NCBI GenBank assembly: GCA_009379975.1
Contig: WHSS01000029.1
Span: 1 to 32,854 of the forward strand
Length of the DNA stretch: 32,854 nucleotides
Source: Actinophytocola sp.
Lineage (GTDB): Bacteria > Actinomycetota > Actinomycetes > Mycobacteriales > Pseudonocardiaceae
Direction: 5' to 3'
A program made the position numbers and the translations under genes. The notes below the pieces were generated by a model. It worked only from the letters and a program-made list of their open reading frames with translations, was not told the DNA's origin and made no database searches. Position 1 is the first letter of the stretch; each line of letters starts with the position of its first letter. Positions 1 through 7,865 of this stretch are shown here, in pieces.

Positions 1-111
1 CCGCAGCAGTACGGTCCGCCGCCGCAGCAGCAGCCACCCTATGGTCAGCCGCCGCAGCAACCGCCCTACGGCCAGCAGCCACCGCAGCAGCAGCCGCCGT
101 ACGGCCAGTGA
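1..111 (+). CDS. C-terminal tail of a Pro/Gln/Tyr/Gly-rich protein (partial, left edge)
   Basis: Frame 1 is open from the first base to a TGA at 109-111 and encodes 36 residues made of imperfect PPQQQPPYGQ-type repeats. Tails like this are low-complexity and probably disordered; they occur at the ends of many actinobacterial membrane and secreted proteins, so the tail alone does not identify the family. The gene is convergent with argA and is followed 7 nt later by a perfect hairpin. The start and main domain lie outside the window, so no function is assigned. Confidence 0.7.
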   Translation, partial: PQQYGPPPQQQPPYGQPPQQPPYGQQPPQQQPPYGQ

Positions 112-118
112 CGGCACC

Positions 119-156
119 GGTACGTCGGGTAGCGGCAAACCGATACCCGACGTACC
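119..156. terminator. Bidirectional terminator hairpin between convergent genes
   Basis: The arms GGTACGTCGGGTA (119-131) and TACCCGACGTACC (144-156) are perfect 13-bp complements with a 12-nt loop. The hairpin lies between the stop of the left-edge gene (111) and the stop of argA (178). There is no strict U-run on the plus side, as is common in high-GC actinobacteria. Confidence 0.75.
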
Positions 157-177
157 TCGGTTTAGGAGACACGCTTT

Positions 178-723
178 TTAGAGCGTGAGCAGCATCCGGG
201 TGTTGCCCAGCGTGTTCGGCTTCGCGAAGGGTAGATCGAGGAACTCGGCGACGCCCGGGTCGCGGGAGCGGCGCATCTCCTCATAGACGGCGGCCGAGAC
301 GGGTGTGCCGTCGATCGCGGTGAAGCCGTGCCTGCCGAAGAAGTCGGTCTCGAAGGTGAGCACGAAGATCCGGGGGAGCCCGAGCTCCGCCGCCGTCTTG
401 ACCAGGCGGCTGACGATGGCATCGCCCACGCCGCTCCGGCGCACCGAGCGGTCCACCGCGACGGTCCGGATTTCGGCGATGTCCTCCCAGAGCACGTGCA
501 GTGCGCCACATCCGACGATGCGCTCGCCGCGGTCGGCGACCCAGAACTCCTGCACGTCCTCGTACAGGGTGACCAGTTCCTTTTCCAGCAGGACGCGGCC
601 GGCGTAGGAATCGATCAGCGCCTTGATGTCGGTGACGTCGCTTATTCGGGCACGCCGGACATTCAATCGATCCGGCGACTTCTCGGTCTTAAGTGTCACC
701 CCTAGCAATTTATACGGTTTCAT
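178..723 (-). CDS. argA: Amino-acid N-acetyltransferase (N-acetylglutamate synthase, short GNAT form)
   Basis: Transfers acetyl from acetyl-CoA to glutamate, the first step of arginine biosynthesis, in the cytoplasm. The 181-residue product is a single GNAT domain: VRRARISDV opens the fold, LLEKELVTLYEDVQEFWVA and GCGALHVLWEDIAEIRTVAV form the central strands, RRSGVGDAIVSRL is the acetyl-CoA pyrophosphate loop, and FETDFFGRHGF lies near the end. It closely resembles mycobacterial Rv2747, which lacks the kinase-like domain of E. coli ArgA. The ATG at 721-723 has no Shine-Dalgarno, but a TAACAA box lies 6 nt upstream, which would suit a leaderless mRNA. A start further inside, nearer VRRARISD, is possible. 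Confidence 0.9.
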   Translation of the reverse strand: MKPYKLLGVTLKTEKSPDRLNVRRARISDVTDIKALIDSYAGRVLLEKELVTLYEDVQEFWVADRGERIVGCGALHVLWEDIAEIRTVAVDRSVRRSGVGDAIVSRLVKTAAELGLPRIFVLTFETDFFGRHGFTAIDGTPVSAAVYEEMRRSRDPGVAEFLDLPFAKPNTLGNTRMLLTL

Positions 724-729
724 GGCGGG

Positions 730-735
730 TTGTTA
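730..735 (-). promoter_or_regulatory. Possible leaderless -10 box for argA
   Basis: On the minus strand TAACAA (735 to 730) is followed by 6 nt and then the ATG of argA. This is the spacing of actinobacterial leaderless promoters (TANNNT about 6-7 nt before +1). No convincing -35 was seen, and the last base is A, not T. Confidence 0.35.
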
Positions 736-776
736 GCCGGGTCACCCTAAATATGGCGGGGGTAATGCGCGCCGCA

Positions 777-807
777 TTGAGGCGGCGAGAATTGCTTTCG
801 CTAGCAT
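777..807 (+). promoter_or_regulatory. Possible sigma70-type promoter for the acyltransferase pair
   Basis: TTGAGG (777-782) and TAGCAT (802-807) are separated by 19 nt in the divergent gap between argA and the first acyltransferase. The spacing is slightly long, so this is only a candidate. Confidence 0.3.
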
Positions 808-852
808 GCGCTGGCGCCCCGACCTGCTCCCCGGCCCATTTGGAGGATTCAC

Positions 853-2973
853 GTGGCCCAGCGCGGCTTTGCTCCGTCAACACCGCTGCGCGGAGCCGGC
901 GCCGAAGCCGGGGCCGGGGCCGGGGCGACCCTCACCGCACCGCAGCCACAGGTCAGCGGGCCCGCGCCGGCCGGGCAGCCTGCCTACCGTGCTTACCGGC
1001 CCGAGTTGCAGGGGCTCCGCGCCTTGGCCGTCATTCTAGTAGTCTGCTATCACGTCTGGCTGGGCCGCATTTCCGGTGGCGTTGACGTGTTCTTCGTCAT
1101 CACCGGCTTTTTGATCACCGGTCAGCTTCATCGCGCGATCACCCGGGGCGGCATCCGGTTCGGCCCGCTGTGGGGCCGCATCATCAAGCGGCTCTTCCCC
1201 GCGGCCTTGACCGTGCTCGCCGGTGTCATCCTCGCCGGCTACCTCTTCTTACCGCAGCACCGCTGGTTCAGCACCATCGAGCATGTCTTCGCCTCCGCGC
1301 TCTACTTCGAGAACTGGCAGCTCGCGGCCGAGTCGACGGACTACTTCGCGCAGCAGAACTCGGCGAGCTTGCCGCAGCACTTCTGGTCGCTGTCCATCCA
1401 GGGCCAGTTCTATCTCCTGATGCCGATCGTCGTCGCCCTGGTGGCGTTCGTGGCGCGCAAAGCAGGCTGGGGCCTGCGGAGCCCGTTGCTGGTGACCATG
1501 ACACTGCTGTTCGCGGGGTCGCTGGCGTACTCGGTGTGGCTCACCGCGACGAATCAGCCGCTGGCCTACTTCCACTCGCTGACCAGGGTGTGGGAGTTCA
1601 TGCTGGGTGGCCTGCTCGCGTTGTCGATCAATCACCTCGTGCTGCCCCGCGGCTTGCGTATCCTGCTCGGCTGGCTCGGTGTCGCCGGGCTGGTGTGCTG
1701 CGGGTTGCTGCTGCAGGTCGGCACCGTCTTCCCCGGTTATGCCGCGTTGTGGCCGACGATGGCCGCGGTGCTGGTGCTGCTCGCCGGGGCGACGGAGAGC
1801 AGGCTCGGCGCCGATCGGTGGCTGAGCTCCCGGCCGCTGGAATTCCTCGGCGACATCAGCTACTCGCTGTACCTGTGGCACTGGCCGGTACTGCTGATGT
1901 ATCTGACGGTCCGGCATCAGGAGGAGGTCGGTCTCAAGGGCGGCGCGGTGATCATCGTGGCTTCGTTCGTCCTGGCGATCGCGACGTACTACCTCATCGA
2001 GGAGCCGGCGAGGAGGTCGCGGTTCGGGCTCAAACGTACGTGGGGCGGGTACGCGTTCGGTGCGGTGCTGCTGGTGCCGGTGCTCCTGCTGACGCAGGGC
2101 TGGCAGCTCCACAGTGAACGGCTGGCGACCGCCGGAGCCGTCGCGGCCGGTGATCCGAACTACCCGGGTGCGATGGCGATCGACGGCGGCGCGGCGGACA
2201 TGGCGGCCTATGACGCCGAGCCTGCCCCGTCGTTGATCAATCTTCCGTATGAATGGAACAAGTTCTCCGATCGCGAATGCGAGATGTCCCGGCGCGGTCA
2301 CAAGATGAAGATCTGCAAGACCACCAACGGTGCCACCGCCAAGAAGCGGATCGTGGTCGTCGGCGACTCGCATGCGCAGCTCTATACCGGCGCGCTGGAT
2401 CCGCTGGTGGAGCCCAACGATTGGCAGGCATACTCGATCATTCGGGGCGGCTGCCCGTTCTCGACGGACTCCGAGCTGATCAAGGAAAGCCAGGCCTGCG
2501 TCGATTACAACGCCGCGCTCGTCGAGGAGTTGCGGGAGATCGATCCCGATGCCGTGGTGACCATGGCGAGCTATCAGGTGAGCAAGGGGCGGACCGAGCG
2601 CACCCCGGAAGGTTTCGTGGCGCAATGGCGCAAGCTGGCGAGCGCCGGAATTCCGGTGGTGGCCTTTCGTGACAACCCTCGTTACGACTTCGAGCCCTCC
2701 GCCTGTGCTGATGATCTAGGGGCGCGTTCGCCGCGATGCTCGGGCGTTCGCGCCGAGCTGTACCCCGAGGTGCCGTCCTACGAGCGGATTCCCGGCGTGC
2801 CGGGCAACGTGCGATTCGTCGACCTGAGTGACTACTTCTGCGATGGGCCCACCTGCCCGCCGATCATCGGCAACGTGCGCGTGTACATGGACGATAACCA
2901 CATCACCCAGACGTACATGAACACCCTGGCGCCCGTAATGGAGCGCGAGCTGACTACGGCCCTTGGCTGGTGA
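853..2973 (+). CDS. Membrane O-acyltransferase, acyltransferase_3 (OafA/YrhL type) with C-terminal SGNH domain, copy 1
   Basis: Predicted to move acyl (often acetyl) groups across the membrane onto a cell-surface glycan; the acceptor cannot be read from sequence. The 706 residues comprise a Pro/Ala-rich cytoplasmic N-terminus (1-45), an acyltransferase_3 core with about ten membrane helices (about 48-410) opening with YRPELQGLRALAV, His67 in CYHVW and Asp78 in GGVDVFFVITGFL, a linker, and an extracytoplasmic SGNH domain (about 470-706). In the SGNH domain GDSHAQ (504-509) carries the Ser and DDNH (680-683) the Asp/His. The GTG start is set by GGAGGA 5 nt upstream. Its stop overlaps the start of the second copy as GTGA. 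Length and architecture are normal for OafA-like enzymes. Confidence 0.9.
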   Translation: MAQRGFAPSTPLRGAGAEAGAGAGATLTAPQPQVSGPAPAGQPAYRAYRPELQGLRALAVILVVCYHVWLGRISGGVDVFFVITGFLITGQLHRAITRGGIRFGPLWGRIIKRLFPAALTVLAGVILAGYLFLPQHRWFSTIEHVFASALYFENWQLAAESTDYFAQQNSASLPQHFWSLSIQGQFYLLMPIVVALVAFVARKAGWGLRSPLLVTMTLLFAGSLAYSVWLTATNQPLAYFHSLTRVWEFMLGGLLALSINHLVLPRGLRILLGWLGVAGLVCCGLLLQVGTVFPGYAALWPTMAAVLVLLAGATESRLGADRWLSSRPLEFLGDISYSLYLWHWPVLLMYLTVRHQEEVGLKGGAVIIVASFVLAIATYYLIEEPARRSRFGLKRTWGGYAFGAVLLVPVLLLTQGWQLHSERLATAGAVAAGDPNYPGAMAIDGGAADMAAYDAEPAPSLINLPYEWNKFSDRECEMSRRGHKMKICKTTNGATAKKRIVVVGDSHAQLYTGALDPLVEPNDWQAYSIIRGGCPFSTDSELIKESQACVDYNAALVEELREIDPDAVVTMASYQVSKGRTERTPEGFVAQWRKLASAGIPVVAFRDNPRYDFEPSACADDLGARSPRCSGVRAELYPEVPSYERIPGVPGNVRFVDLSDYFCDGPTCPPIIGNVRVYMDDNHITQTYMNTLAPVMERELTTALGW

Positions 2974-5057
2974 CCGTGCTGAAAGACGCACTCAGTCCGC
3001 CCAGTGGACTGAAAGGGCCATTCACTCCGCCCAGTGGACTGAAGGCGTCTTTCAGCGCGGGTGGCTATCGTCCGGAGTTGCAAGGCCTGCGGGCGCTCGC
3101 CGTGACGCTGGTGGTCTGTTATCACGTGTGGCTCGACCGGGTTTCCGGTGGCGTCGACGTGTTCTTCGTCATAACCGGCTTTCTGATTATCGGCCAATTG
3201 TCTCGCGCGATCGAACGGGGCGCGATCGCGTTTCGGCCGATGTGGGGCCGGATGATAAGGCGGCTATTTCCGGCCGCGCTGACGGTGCTGGCCGCGGTGA
3301 TGGTCGCCGGCTTCTTTTTGTTGCCTGAGCACCGGTGGCTGCAGACCATTCGCGAGGTATTCGCCGCCGCGTTGTATGGGGAGAATTGGCGGCTGGTTGC
3401 CGATTCGACCGACTACTTCGCGCAGCACGACACGGCAAGCGTGGTCCAGCACTTCTGGTCGCTGTCCATCCAGGGTCAGTTCTACCTGGTGATGCCGATC
3501 GTGGTGGCACTCCTCGCCGGCATGGCGCACCGCGCCGGATGGCGGCCGCAGCGGGTGCTGACGCTCGCTGTCGCGGTGCTATTCGCCGCTTCGCTGTCCT
3601 ATTCGGTGTGGCTGACCGGCGCGGATCAGGCCATGGCGTACTTCCACTCGCTGACCAGGGTGTGGGAGTTCATGCTGGGTGGTCTGGTCGCGCTGCTCGG
3701 TCACCGCGTCGTGTTGCCGGTCGCCGTGCGCATTCTGCTGGGATGGCTCGGCGTCATCGCGCTGATCTCGTGCGGGCTGCTGTTGCGGGTCGGCAGCGAA
3801 TTCCCCGGCTACATCGCGTTGTGGCCGACGATGGCCGCGGTGCTGGTGCTGCTCGCCGGGACGACGGAGAGCAGGCTCGGCGCCGATCGGTGGCTGAGTT
3901 CGCGGCCGCTGGAGTTCATCGGTGACATCAGCTATTCGCTCTACCTCTGGCACTGGCCGGTGCTGGTGCTGTACCTGACCGTCACCGATCAGCAGGCCGT
4001 AGGCGTGTTCGCCGGTGCCGTGATCATCGCCGCCTCGGCCTGGCTGGCCGTGGTGACGCACTACCTGGTGGCGGAACCGGCGCGCAAGGCGCGCTTCGGC
4101 CACAGCAGCTCCGGCGGCGCTTACCGGTTGGGCTGTGCCCTGCTCGTCGCCGTGATGACCGTCGCGGGCAGTTGGATGTGGTACGGCTGGCAGCGCGTCG
4201 AGGCGGTCGCCGTGTCCGGGGACGATCCGAAGTATCCCGGTGCGATGGCGCGGGCGGGGGTCGCCGTCCACGACAAGGGCGAGGGCGCTGACGAGGGCGT
4301 TGAGCCGGGGCCGTCGATGGTCACGCTGCGCGGTGAGTTCGCGGACCTGCCGGACGGGGACTGTTCCCCCTCGCGGTACAACGAACGGATCGAGCTGTGC
4401 TCGACGCCGGACGCCGCCACCGCGACCAAGCGGGTCGTCGTGGTCGGTGACTCGCACGCGCAGCAGAACCTGGCCGCTTTGCAGCCGGTCGCGCAGCGAC
4501 AGGGGTGGCAGCTGGTGTCGATGGTCGGCGGTGGCTGCCCGTTCTCCGAACCGTCACCCGGCGTCGCGATGAGCGAGAGCTGCGTGCGGGCCAACGCCGA
4601 CCGGACCACCGAGCTCGAGCGGTTGCGGCCGGACGCGGTGGTGACCATGGCCACGTATCAGGTGCGCCAGGGCAGGACCGAATGGACGCCGCCGGGATTC
4701 GTCGCACAATGGCGCAAGCTGTCGGCGGCAGGCATCCCGGTGGTCGCGGTGCGGGATCACCCGCGCTTCGACTTCGATCCCGCGCGGTGCGCCGTCCGGC
4801 ACGGCGTCGACGCGGAGCAGTGCACCGTACGGCGTGACGAGTTCTACCGTGAGCGGCCGCCCTATACCGACATCCGCGACATGCCCGCGAACGTGCGGTT
4901 CGTCGACCTCGTCGACTACTACTGCGAGAACGAGTACTGCCCGCCGGTGATCGGCAACGTCTGGGTCTACATGGACCCCAAGCACCTCAGTGCCAGCTAT
5001 ATGAGGACGATGGCGCCGGTCATGGAGCGGGAACTGCTCGCCGCGCTGTCGTGGTGA
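2970..5057 (+). CDS. Membrane O-acyltransferase (OafA/YrhL type) with SGNH domain, copy 2, repeat-derived N-terminus
   Basis: Tandem paralogue of the preceding gene: 695 residues with the same acyltransferase_3 core (YRPELQGLRA from residue 33, His52, GGVDVFFVITGFL) and SGNH domain (GDSHAQ 493-498; Asp669/His672 in MDPKH). Identity to copy 1 is patchy, nearly complete in parts of the core and lower in the SGNH half. The GTG start overlaps the upstream stop as GTGA; GTG at 2976 is the only other in-frame start before the domain. No Shine-Dalgarno is seen, so translation is probably coupled to copy 1. Residues 4-30 are encoded by the 30-bp palindromic repeats at 2979-3055, giving 10-residue repeats LKxxxxPPSG. 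This N-terminus is unlike that of copy 1. The two may act on the same or different acceptors. Confidence 0.88.
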   Translation: MTVLKDALSPPSGLKGPFTPPSGLKASFSAGGYRPELQGLRALAVTLVVCYHVWLDRVSGGVDVFFVITGFLIIGQLSRAIERGAIAFRPMWGRMIRRLFPAALTVLAAVMVAGFFLLPEHRWLQTIREVFAAALYGENWRLVADSTDYFAQHDTASVVQHFWSLSIQGQFYLVMPIVVALLAGMAHRAGWRPQRVLTLAVAVLFAASLSYSVWLTGADQAMAYFHSLTRVWEFMLGGLVALLGHRVVLPVAVRILLGWLGVIALISCGLLLRVGSEFPGYIALWPTMAAVLVLLAGTTESRLGADRWLSSRPLEFIGDISYSLYLWHWPVLVLYLTVTDQQAVGVFAGAVIIAASAWLAVVTHYLVAEPARKARFGHSSSGGAYRLGCALLVAVMTVAGSWMWYGWQRVEAVAVSGDDPKYPGAMARAGVAVHDKGEGADEGVEPGPSMVTLRGEFADLPDGDCSPSRYNERIELCSTPDAATATKRVVVVGDSHAQQNLAALQPVAQRQGWQLVSMVGGGCPFSEPSPGVAMSESCVRANADRTTELERLRPDAVVTMATYQVRQGRTEWTPPGFVAQWRKLSAAGIPVVAVRDHPRFDFDPARCAVRHGVDAEQCTVRRDEFYRERPPYTDIRDMPANVRFVDLVDYYCENEYCPPVIGNVWVYMDPKHLSASYMRTMAPVMERELLAALSW
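2979..3055. repeat. 30-bp palindromic repeat array A (2.6 units), inside coding sequence
   Basis: Units start at 2979, 3009 and 3039 with CTGAAAG or CTGAAGG. They carry imperfect hairpin arms (for example CTGAAGG...TCTTTCAG) joined by a CCGCCCAGTGGA-type linker. The exact 30-nt period equals ten codons, so the array stays open in the frame of the second acyltransferase. The array starts 5 nt after the stop of copy 1. Array B (5063-5139) has the same length and unit order. Confidence 0.9.
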
Positions 5058-5062
5058 GGGCG

Positions 5063-5139
5063 CTGAAAGACGCTTTCAGTCCGTTCAACGGACTGAAAGC
5101 GTCATTCACTCCGCTCAGTGGACTGAAGGCGTCATTCAG
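5063..5139. repeat. 30-bp palindromic repeat array B (2.6 units)
   Basis: Units start at 5063, 5093 and 5123. The first contains the perfect hairpin CTGAAAG-ACG-CTTTCAG, and the linker contains AGTCCGTT-C-AACGGACT. Total length is 77 bp, the same as array A, and it starts 5 nt after the stop of acyltransferase copy 2, exactly as array A follows copy 1. It may act as a transcription terminator before rimO, but it lacks a T-run. It is also open in the matching frame from a GTG at 5054, although no acyltransferase follows. Confidence 0.9.
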
Positions 5140-5191
5140 CGCGCGGTGGTCTCTCACTGGGCGCGTTCGGCTGACGGCCCCGCCCGCCAGC

Positions 5192-5197
5192 TACCCT
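5192..5197 (+). promoter_or_regulatory. Likely leaderless -10 box for rimO
   Basis: TACCCT ends 7 nt before the GTG start of rimO, and no Shine-Dalgarno is present. A CTGACG (5171-5176) could be a poor -35, though its spacing of 15 nt is short. Confidence 0.45.
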
Positions 5198-5204
5198 GAG
5201 CGAC

Positions 5205-6689
5205 GTGCCTTCTCCCACATCAGGTTCATCCGACGGGCGGCGCGTGTCGCTGCTGACGCTCGGCTGTGCCCGCAATGAAGTCGACTCCGAAGAACTGGCG
5301 GGGCGGCTGACCGCGGGCGGGTGGGAGCTGTCGGCCGAAGCCGACGATGCCGATGTCGTGGTCGTGAACACCTGCGGATTCGTCGAGTCGGCCAAGAAGG
5401 ACTCGGTCGACACGCTGCTGGCGGCGTCGGAAACCGGTAAGAAGGTCGTCGCCGTCGGCTGCATGGCCGAGCGATACGGTGCCGAGCTCGCGGCGAACCT
5501 GCCCGAGGCGGATGCCGTACTGGGTTTCGATCACTATCCGGGGCTCGCCGAGCGGCTGGATGACGTCGTCGCGGGCCGCGGCATCGCCTCGCACACCCCG
5601 AGCGACCGCCGTACGTTGTTGCCGATCTCCCCGGTCCAGCGGCAGGAGGCCAGCTCCGAAGTCGCGATCCCGGGTCACGAATGGGTACCGACCTCGGGCC
5701 CGCTGCGCACGCGGCTCGACGACGCACCGGTCGCCGCGCTCAAGATCGCGTCGGGCTGTGACCGCAAGTGCTCGTTCTGCGCCATCCCGTCGTTCCGCGG
5801 CTCGTTCGTTTCGCGGTCGCCCGAGGAGATCGTCGCCGAAGCCGCCTGGCTCGCCTCTCGAGGCGTGCGCGAGCTGTTCCTGGTCAGTGAGAACTCGACC
5901 TCCTACGGCAAGGATCTCGGTAAGGAGTACGGGGCCGGTCGTGCGCTGGAGCTCCTGCTGCCACAACTGGCGGCGCTCGACGGCGTCGACCGGGTGCGGG
6001 TGTCCTACCTGCAGCCCGCGGAGACCAGGCCCGACCTGGTGAAGACGATCGCGACGACCGAAGGTGTCGCGCCCTATTTCGACCTGTCGTTCCAGCACGC
6101 CAGCGCGACGGTGCTGCGCAGGATGCGGCGGTTCGGCTCCACCGAGTCGTTCCTCGCGCTCATCGAGCAGATCCGCGAGTATGCGCCGGAAGCAGGCATC
6201 CGGACCAATGTCATCGTGGGCTTCCCGGGGGAGACCGAGGACGACCTCGCCGAGTTGGAGCACTTCCTCACCGAGGCGCGGATGGACGTCGTCGGCGTCT
6301 TCGGTTACTCCGACGAGGACGGCACCGAAGCCGAGACGTTCACGGACAAGCTCGACCCCGACGTGGTCACCGAACGGGTGCGACGGGTGACCGGCTTGCT
6401 CGAGGAACTCATGGCGCAGCGAGCCGAGGACCGCGTCGGCACCGAGGTCGAGGTGCTGATCGAGCGGCATGACGGAGACGGGGACGGCGGCGACGGCGGG
6501 GACGTTGCCGGCCGTGCCGCGCACCAGGGACCCGAGGTCGATGGCGAGTGCATCCTCGCCGTGACGGACGAGGCCGAAGCCGCCGCCGCGGCGGCCTACG
6601 CGGTCGGGGAAATCGTTCGCTGCGAGGTCGTCGACTCCGAAGGTGTCGATCTGCACGTGCGCCCGGTTTCCTGGCGGGATCGGCAGTGA
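5205..6689 (+). CDS. rimO: Ribosomal protein S12 methylthiotransferase
   Basis: Radical-SAM enzyme that adds a methylthio group to the conserved Asp of ribosomal protein S12. The 494 residues show the MTTase N-terminal domain with its three cluster cysteines (Cys21 in LGCARN, Cys57 in NTCGF, Cys86 in GCMAER), the radical-SAM motif CDRKCSFC (Cys185, Cys189, Cys192), and a C-terminal TRAM domain. The sequence SFQHAS and the [11 protein letters not shown] segment are typical of RimO. The TRAM domain carries an Asp/Gly-rich insertion (about 424-436, [12 protein letters not shown]) that looks like a low-complexity expansion. The GTG start has no Shine-Dalgarno but a well-placed -10 box. Its stop overlaps a possible pgsA start. 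The order rimO-pgsA-cinA-clgR is common in this group. Confidence 0.93.
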   Translation: MPSPTSGSSDGRRVSLLTLGCARNEVDSEELAGRLTAGGWELSAEADDADVVVVNTCGFVESAKKDSVDTLLAASETGKKVVAVGCMAERYGAELAANLPEADAVLGFDHYPGLAERLDDVVAGRGIASHTPSDRRTLLPISPVQRQEASSEVAIPGHEWVPTSGPLRTRLDDAPVAALKIASGCDRKCSFCAIPSFRGSFVSRSPEEIVAEAAWLASRGVRELFLVSENSTSYGKDLGKEYGAGRALELLLPQLAALDGVDRVRVSYLQPAETRPDLVKTIATTEGVAPYFDLSFQHASATVLRRMRRFGSTESFLALIEQIREYAPEAGIRTNVIVGFPGETEDDLAELEHFLTEARMDVVGVFGYSDEDGTEAETFTDKLDPDVVTERVRRVTGLLEELMAQRAEDRVGTEVEVLIERHDGDGDGGDGGDVAGRAAHQGPEVDGECILAVTDEAEAAAAAAYAVGEIVRCEVVDSEGVDLHVRPVSWRDRQ

Positions 6690-7342
6690 GCGGCGCGGTC
6701 GATCGGCCTGCCACCCACGACGACTCCACGCCGGGACACGCCGAGCCCGGCCATGAGGTGCGCGGCGGGAAGCAGCCGGTGCCCACCATGAACGTGGCGA
6801 ACGTGCTGACGATCTCCAGGCTCGCCCTGGTGCCGGTGTTTTTGTTCGCCCTGTTCTACGGCAGCGGCGACGATCAGGCGTGGCGGCTCATCGCCGCGGT
6901 GCTCTTCGCCGTCGCGTCCATCACCGACCAGGTCGACGGCTGGGTCGCGCGCCGCTACGGGCTGATCACCGACTTCGGCAAGATCGCCGACCCGATCGCG
7001 GACAAGGCGCTCACCGGCTCGGCCCTTGTCGGATTGAGCCTGCTCGGCGAACTGCCGTGGTGGGTCACGTTCGTCATCGCGGCGCGCGAGATCGGCGTCA
7101 CCCTGCTGCGCTTCTGGGTCATCAAGCACGGCGTGATCCCGGCCAGCCGCGGCGGCAAGGTCAAGACCATGGCGCAGGTGCTGGCGATCGGGCTGTTCCT
7201 GCTGCCGTTGCCTCTGGCCCTTGACCCGGTGCGCTGGGTCATGATGGGCATCGCGCTCCTGCTCACCGTCGCGACCGGCGTCGACTATGTCGTGCGGGCG
7301 ATTCGGCTGCGAACGGTCGGCATGCGGGTGCAGGGGCAGTGA
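6686..7342 (+). CDS. pgsA: CDP-alcohol phosphatidyltransferase, PgsA type (phosphatidylglycerophosphate synthase)
   Basis: Membrane enzyme of phospholipid synthesis that joins a CDP-diacylglycerol phosphatidyl group to an alcohol, most likely glycerol-3-phosphate. The family signature D-x2-DG-x2-AR-x8-G-x3-D-x3-D is complete in [10 protein letters not shown]... through DPIAD. Several hydrophobic helices follow, and the end is basic. The GTG at 6686 overlaps the rimO stop as GTGA and gives 218 residues. An ATG at 6788 ([11 protein letters not shown], the usual family start) would give 184 residues, and the extra N-terminus looks non-conserved, so the downstream start is a real alternative. It corresponds to mycobacterial pgsA3, which also lies next to clgR. 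The exact alcohol is inferred from family and context. Confidence 0.88.
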   Translation: MSGAVDRPATHDDSTPGHAEPGHEVRGGKQPVPTMNVANVLTISRLALVPVFLFALFYGSGDDQAWRLIAAVLFAVASITDQVDGWVARRYGLITDFGKIADPIADKALTGSALVGLSLLGELPWWVTFVIAAREIGVTLLRFWVIKHGVIPASRGGKVKTMAQVLAIGLFLLPLPLALDPVRWVMMGIALLLTVATGVDYVVRAIRLRTVGMRVQGQ

Positions 7343-7348
7343 CGGGCA

Positions 7349-7837
7349 GTGAGTGATCCGGAGTCGCTCGTGTCGGCGGTGCTCGACGCGTTGCGCACGC
7401 GCGGCGAGACGGTCGCGACCGCGGAGTCCATCACCGCAGGCGGCGTGTGTGCGGCGCTGACCTCGGTTTCCGGCGCCAGTGACGTGGTGCGGGGCGGGGT
7501 GATCGTCTATGCCACCGACCTCAAGATCGGCCTCGCCGGGGTGCCGCGGGCGCTGATCGACGCCAGGGGAGCGGTTGACCCCGAGGTGGCCCTCGCCCTC
7601 GCCGAGGGCGCGCGGAAGCGCTGTGAGGCGGACTGGGGGCTCGGCCTGACTGGTGTCGCCGGGCCCGGCCCATCGGACGGCATCGAGGCGGGAACCGTGC
7701 ACATCGGCCTGGCGGGACCCGGCGTCCGCACCACGACACCCGCGCGGCTGGCGGGGGACAGGGACCAGGTTCGGGCCGACGCCGTGAGGCTCGCGCTGCG
7801 GGTGCTCGCGGAACATCTCGACCCGGCTGGGCGTTGA
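7349..7837 (+). CDS. cinA: CinA C-terminal-type nicotinamide-nucleotide amidohydrolase (PncC-like)
   Basis: 162 residues covering only the CinA C-terminal domain, which in characterised members deamidates nicotinamide mononucleotide in NAD recycling. Recognisable segments are [20 protein letters not shown] near the start, [18 protein letters not shown], and the [19 protein letters not shown] block. The N-terminal molybdopterin-like domain of full-length CinA is absent, which is normal for the stand-alone form. The GTG start lies 6 nt after pgsA and is probably co-transcribed. The DNA-uptake role implied by the name cinA should not be assumed here. Confidence 0.88.
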   Translation: MSDPESLVSAVLDALRTRGETVATAESITAGGVCAALTSVSGASDVVRGGVIVYATDLKIGLAGVPRALIDARGAVDPEVALALAEGARKRCEADWGLGLTGVAGPGPSDGIEAGTVHIGLAGPGVRTTTPARLAGDRDQVRADAVRLALRVLAEHLDPAGR

Positions 7838-7865
7838 ATCATCGCGTTCGCCCTTGGCTGAAGGT

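Noticed and set aside
1249-2625. Long minus-strand ORF (458 codons) opposite the first acyltransferase
   Set aside because: It is an antisense shadow in GC-rich DNA; its product is rich in His, Arg, Gln and Pro with no domain, while the plus strand shows a complete conserved enzyme.
2979-3055. Possible CRISPR array (regular 30-nt period)
   Set aside because: There are no unique spacers between repeats; each unit is a variant palindrome that directly abuts the next, only about three units exist, and no cas genes are nearby.
5051-5278. 75-codon ORF after the second acyltransferase, starting with the same repeat-coded residues
   Set aside because: It reads through array B into rimO in a wrong frame and has no domain; it is informative about the duplication but is not a gene.
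5226-6656. Long minus-strand ORF opposite rimO
   Set aside because: Shadow of a well-conserved gene; same codon-bias artefact, no recognisable domain.
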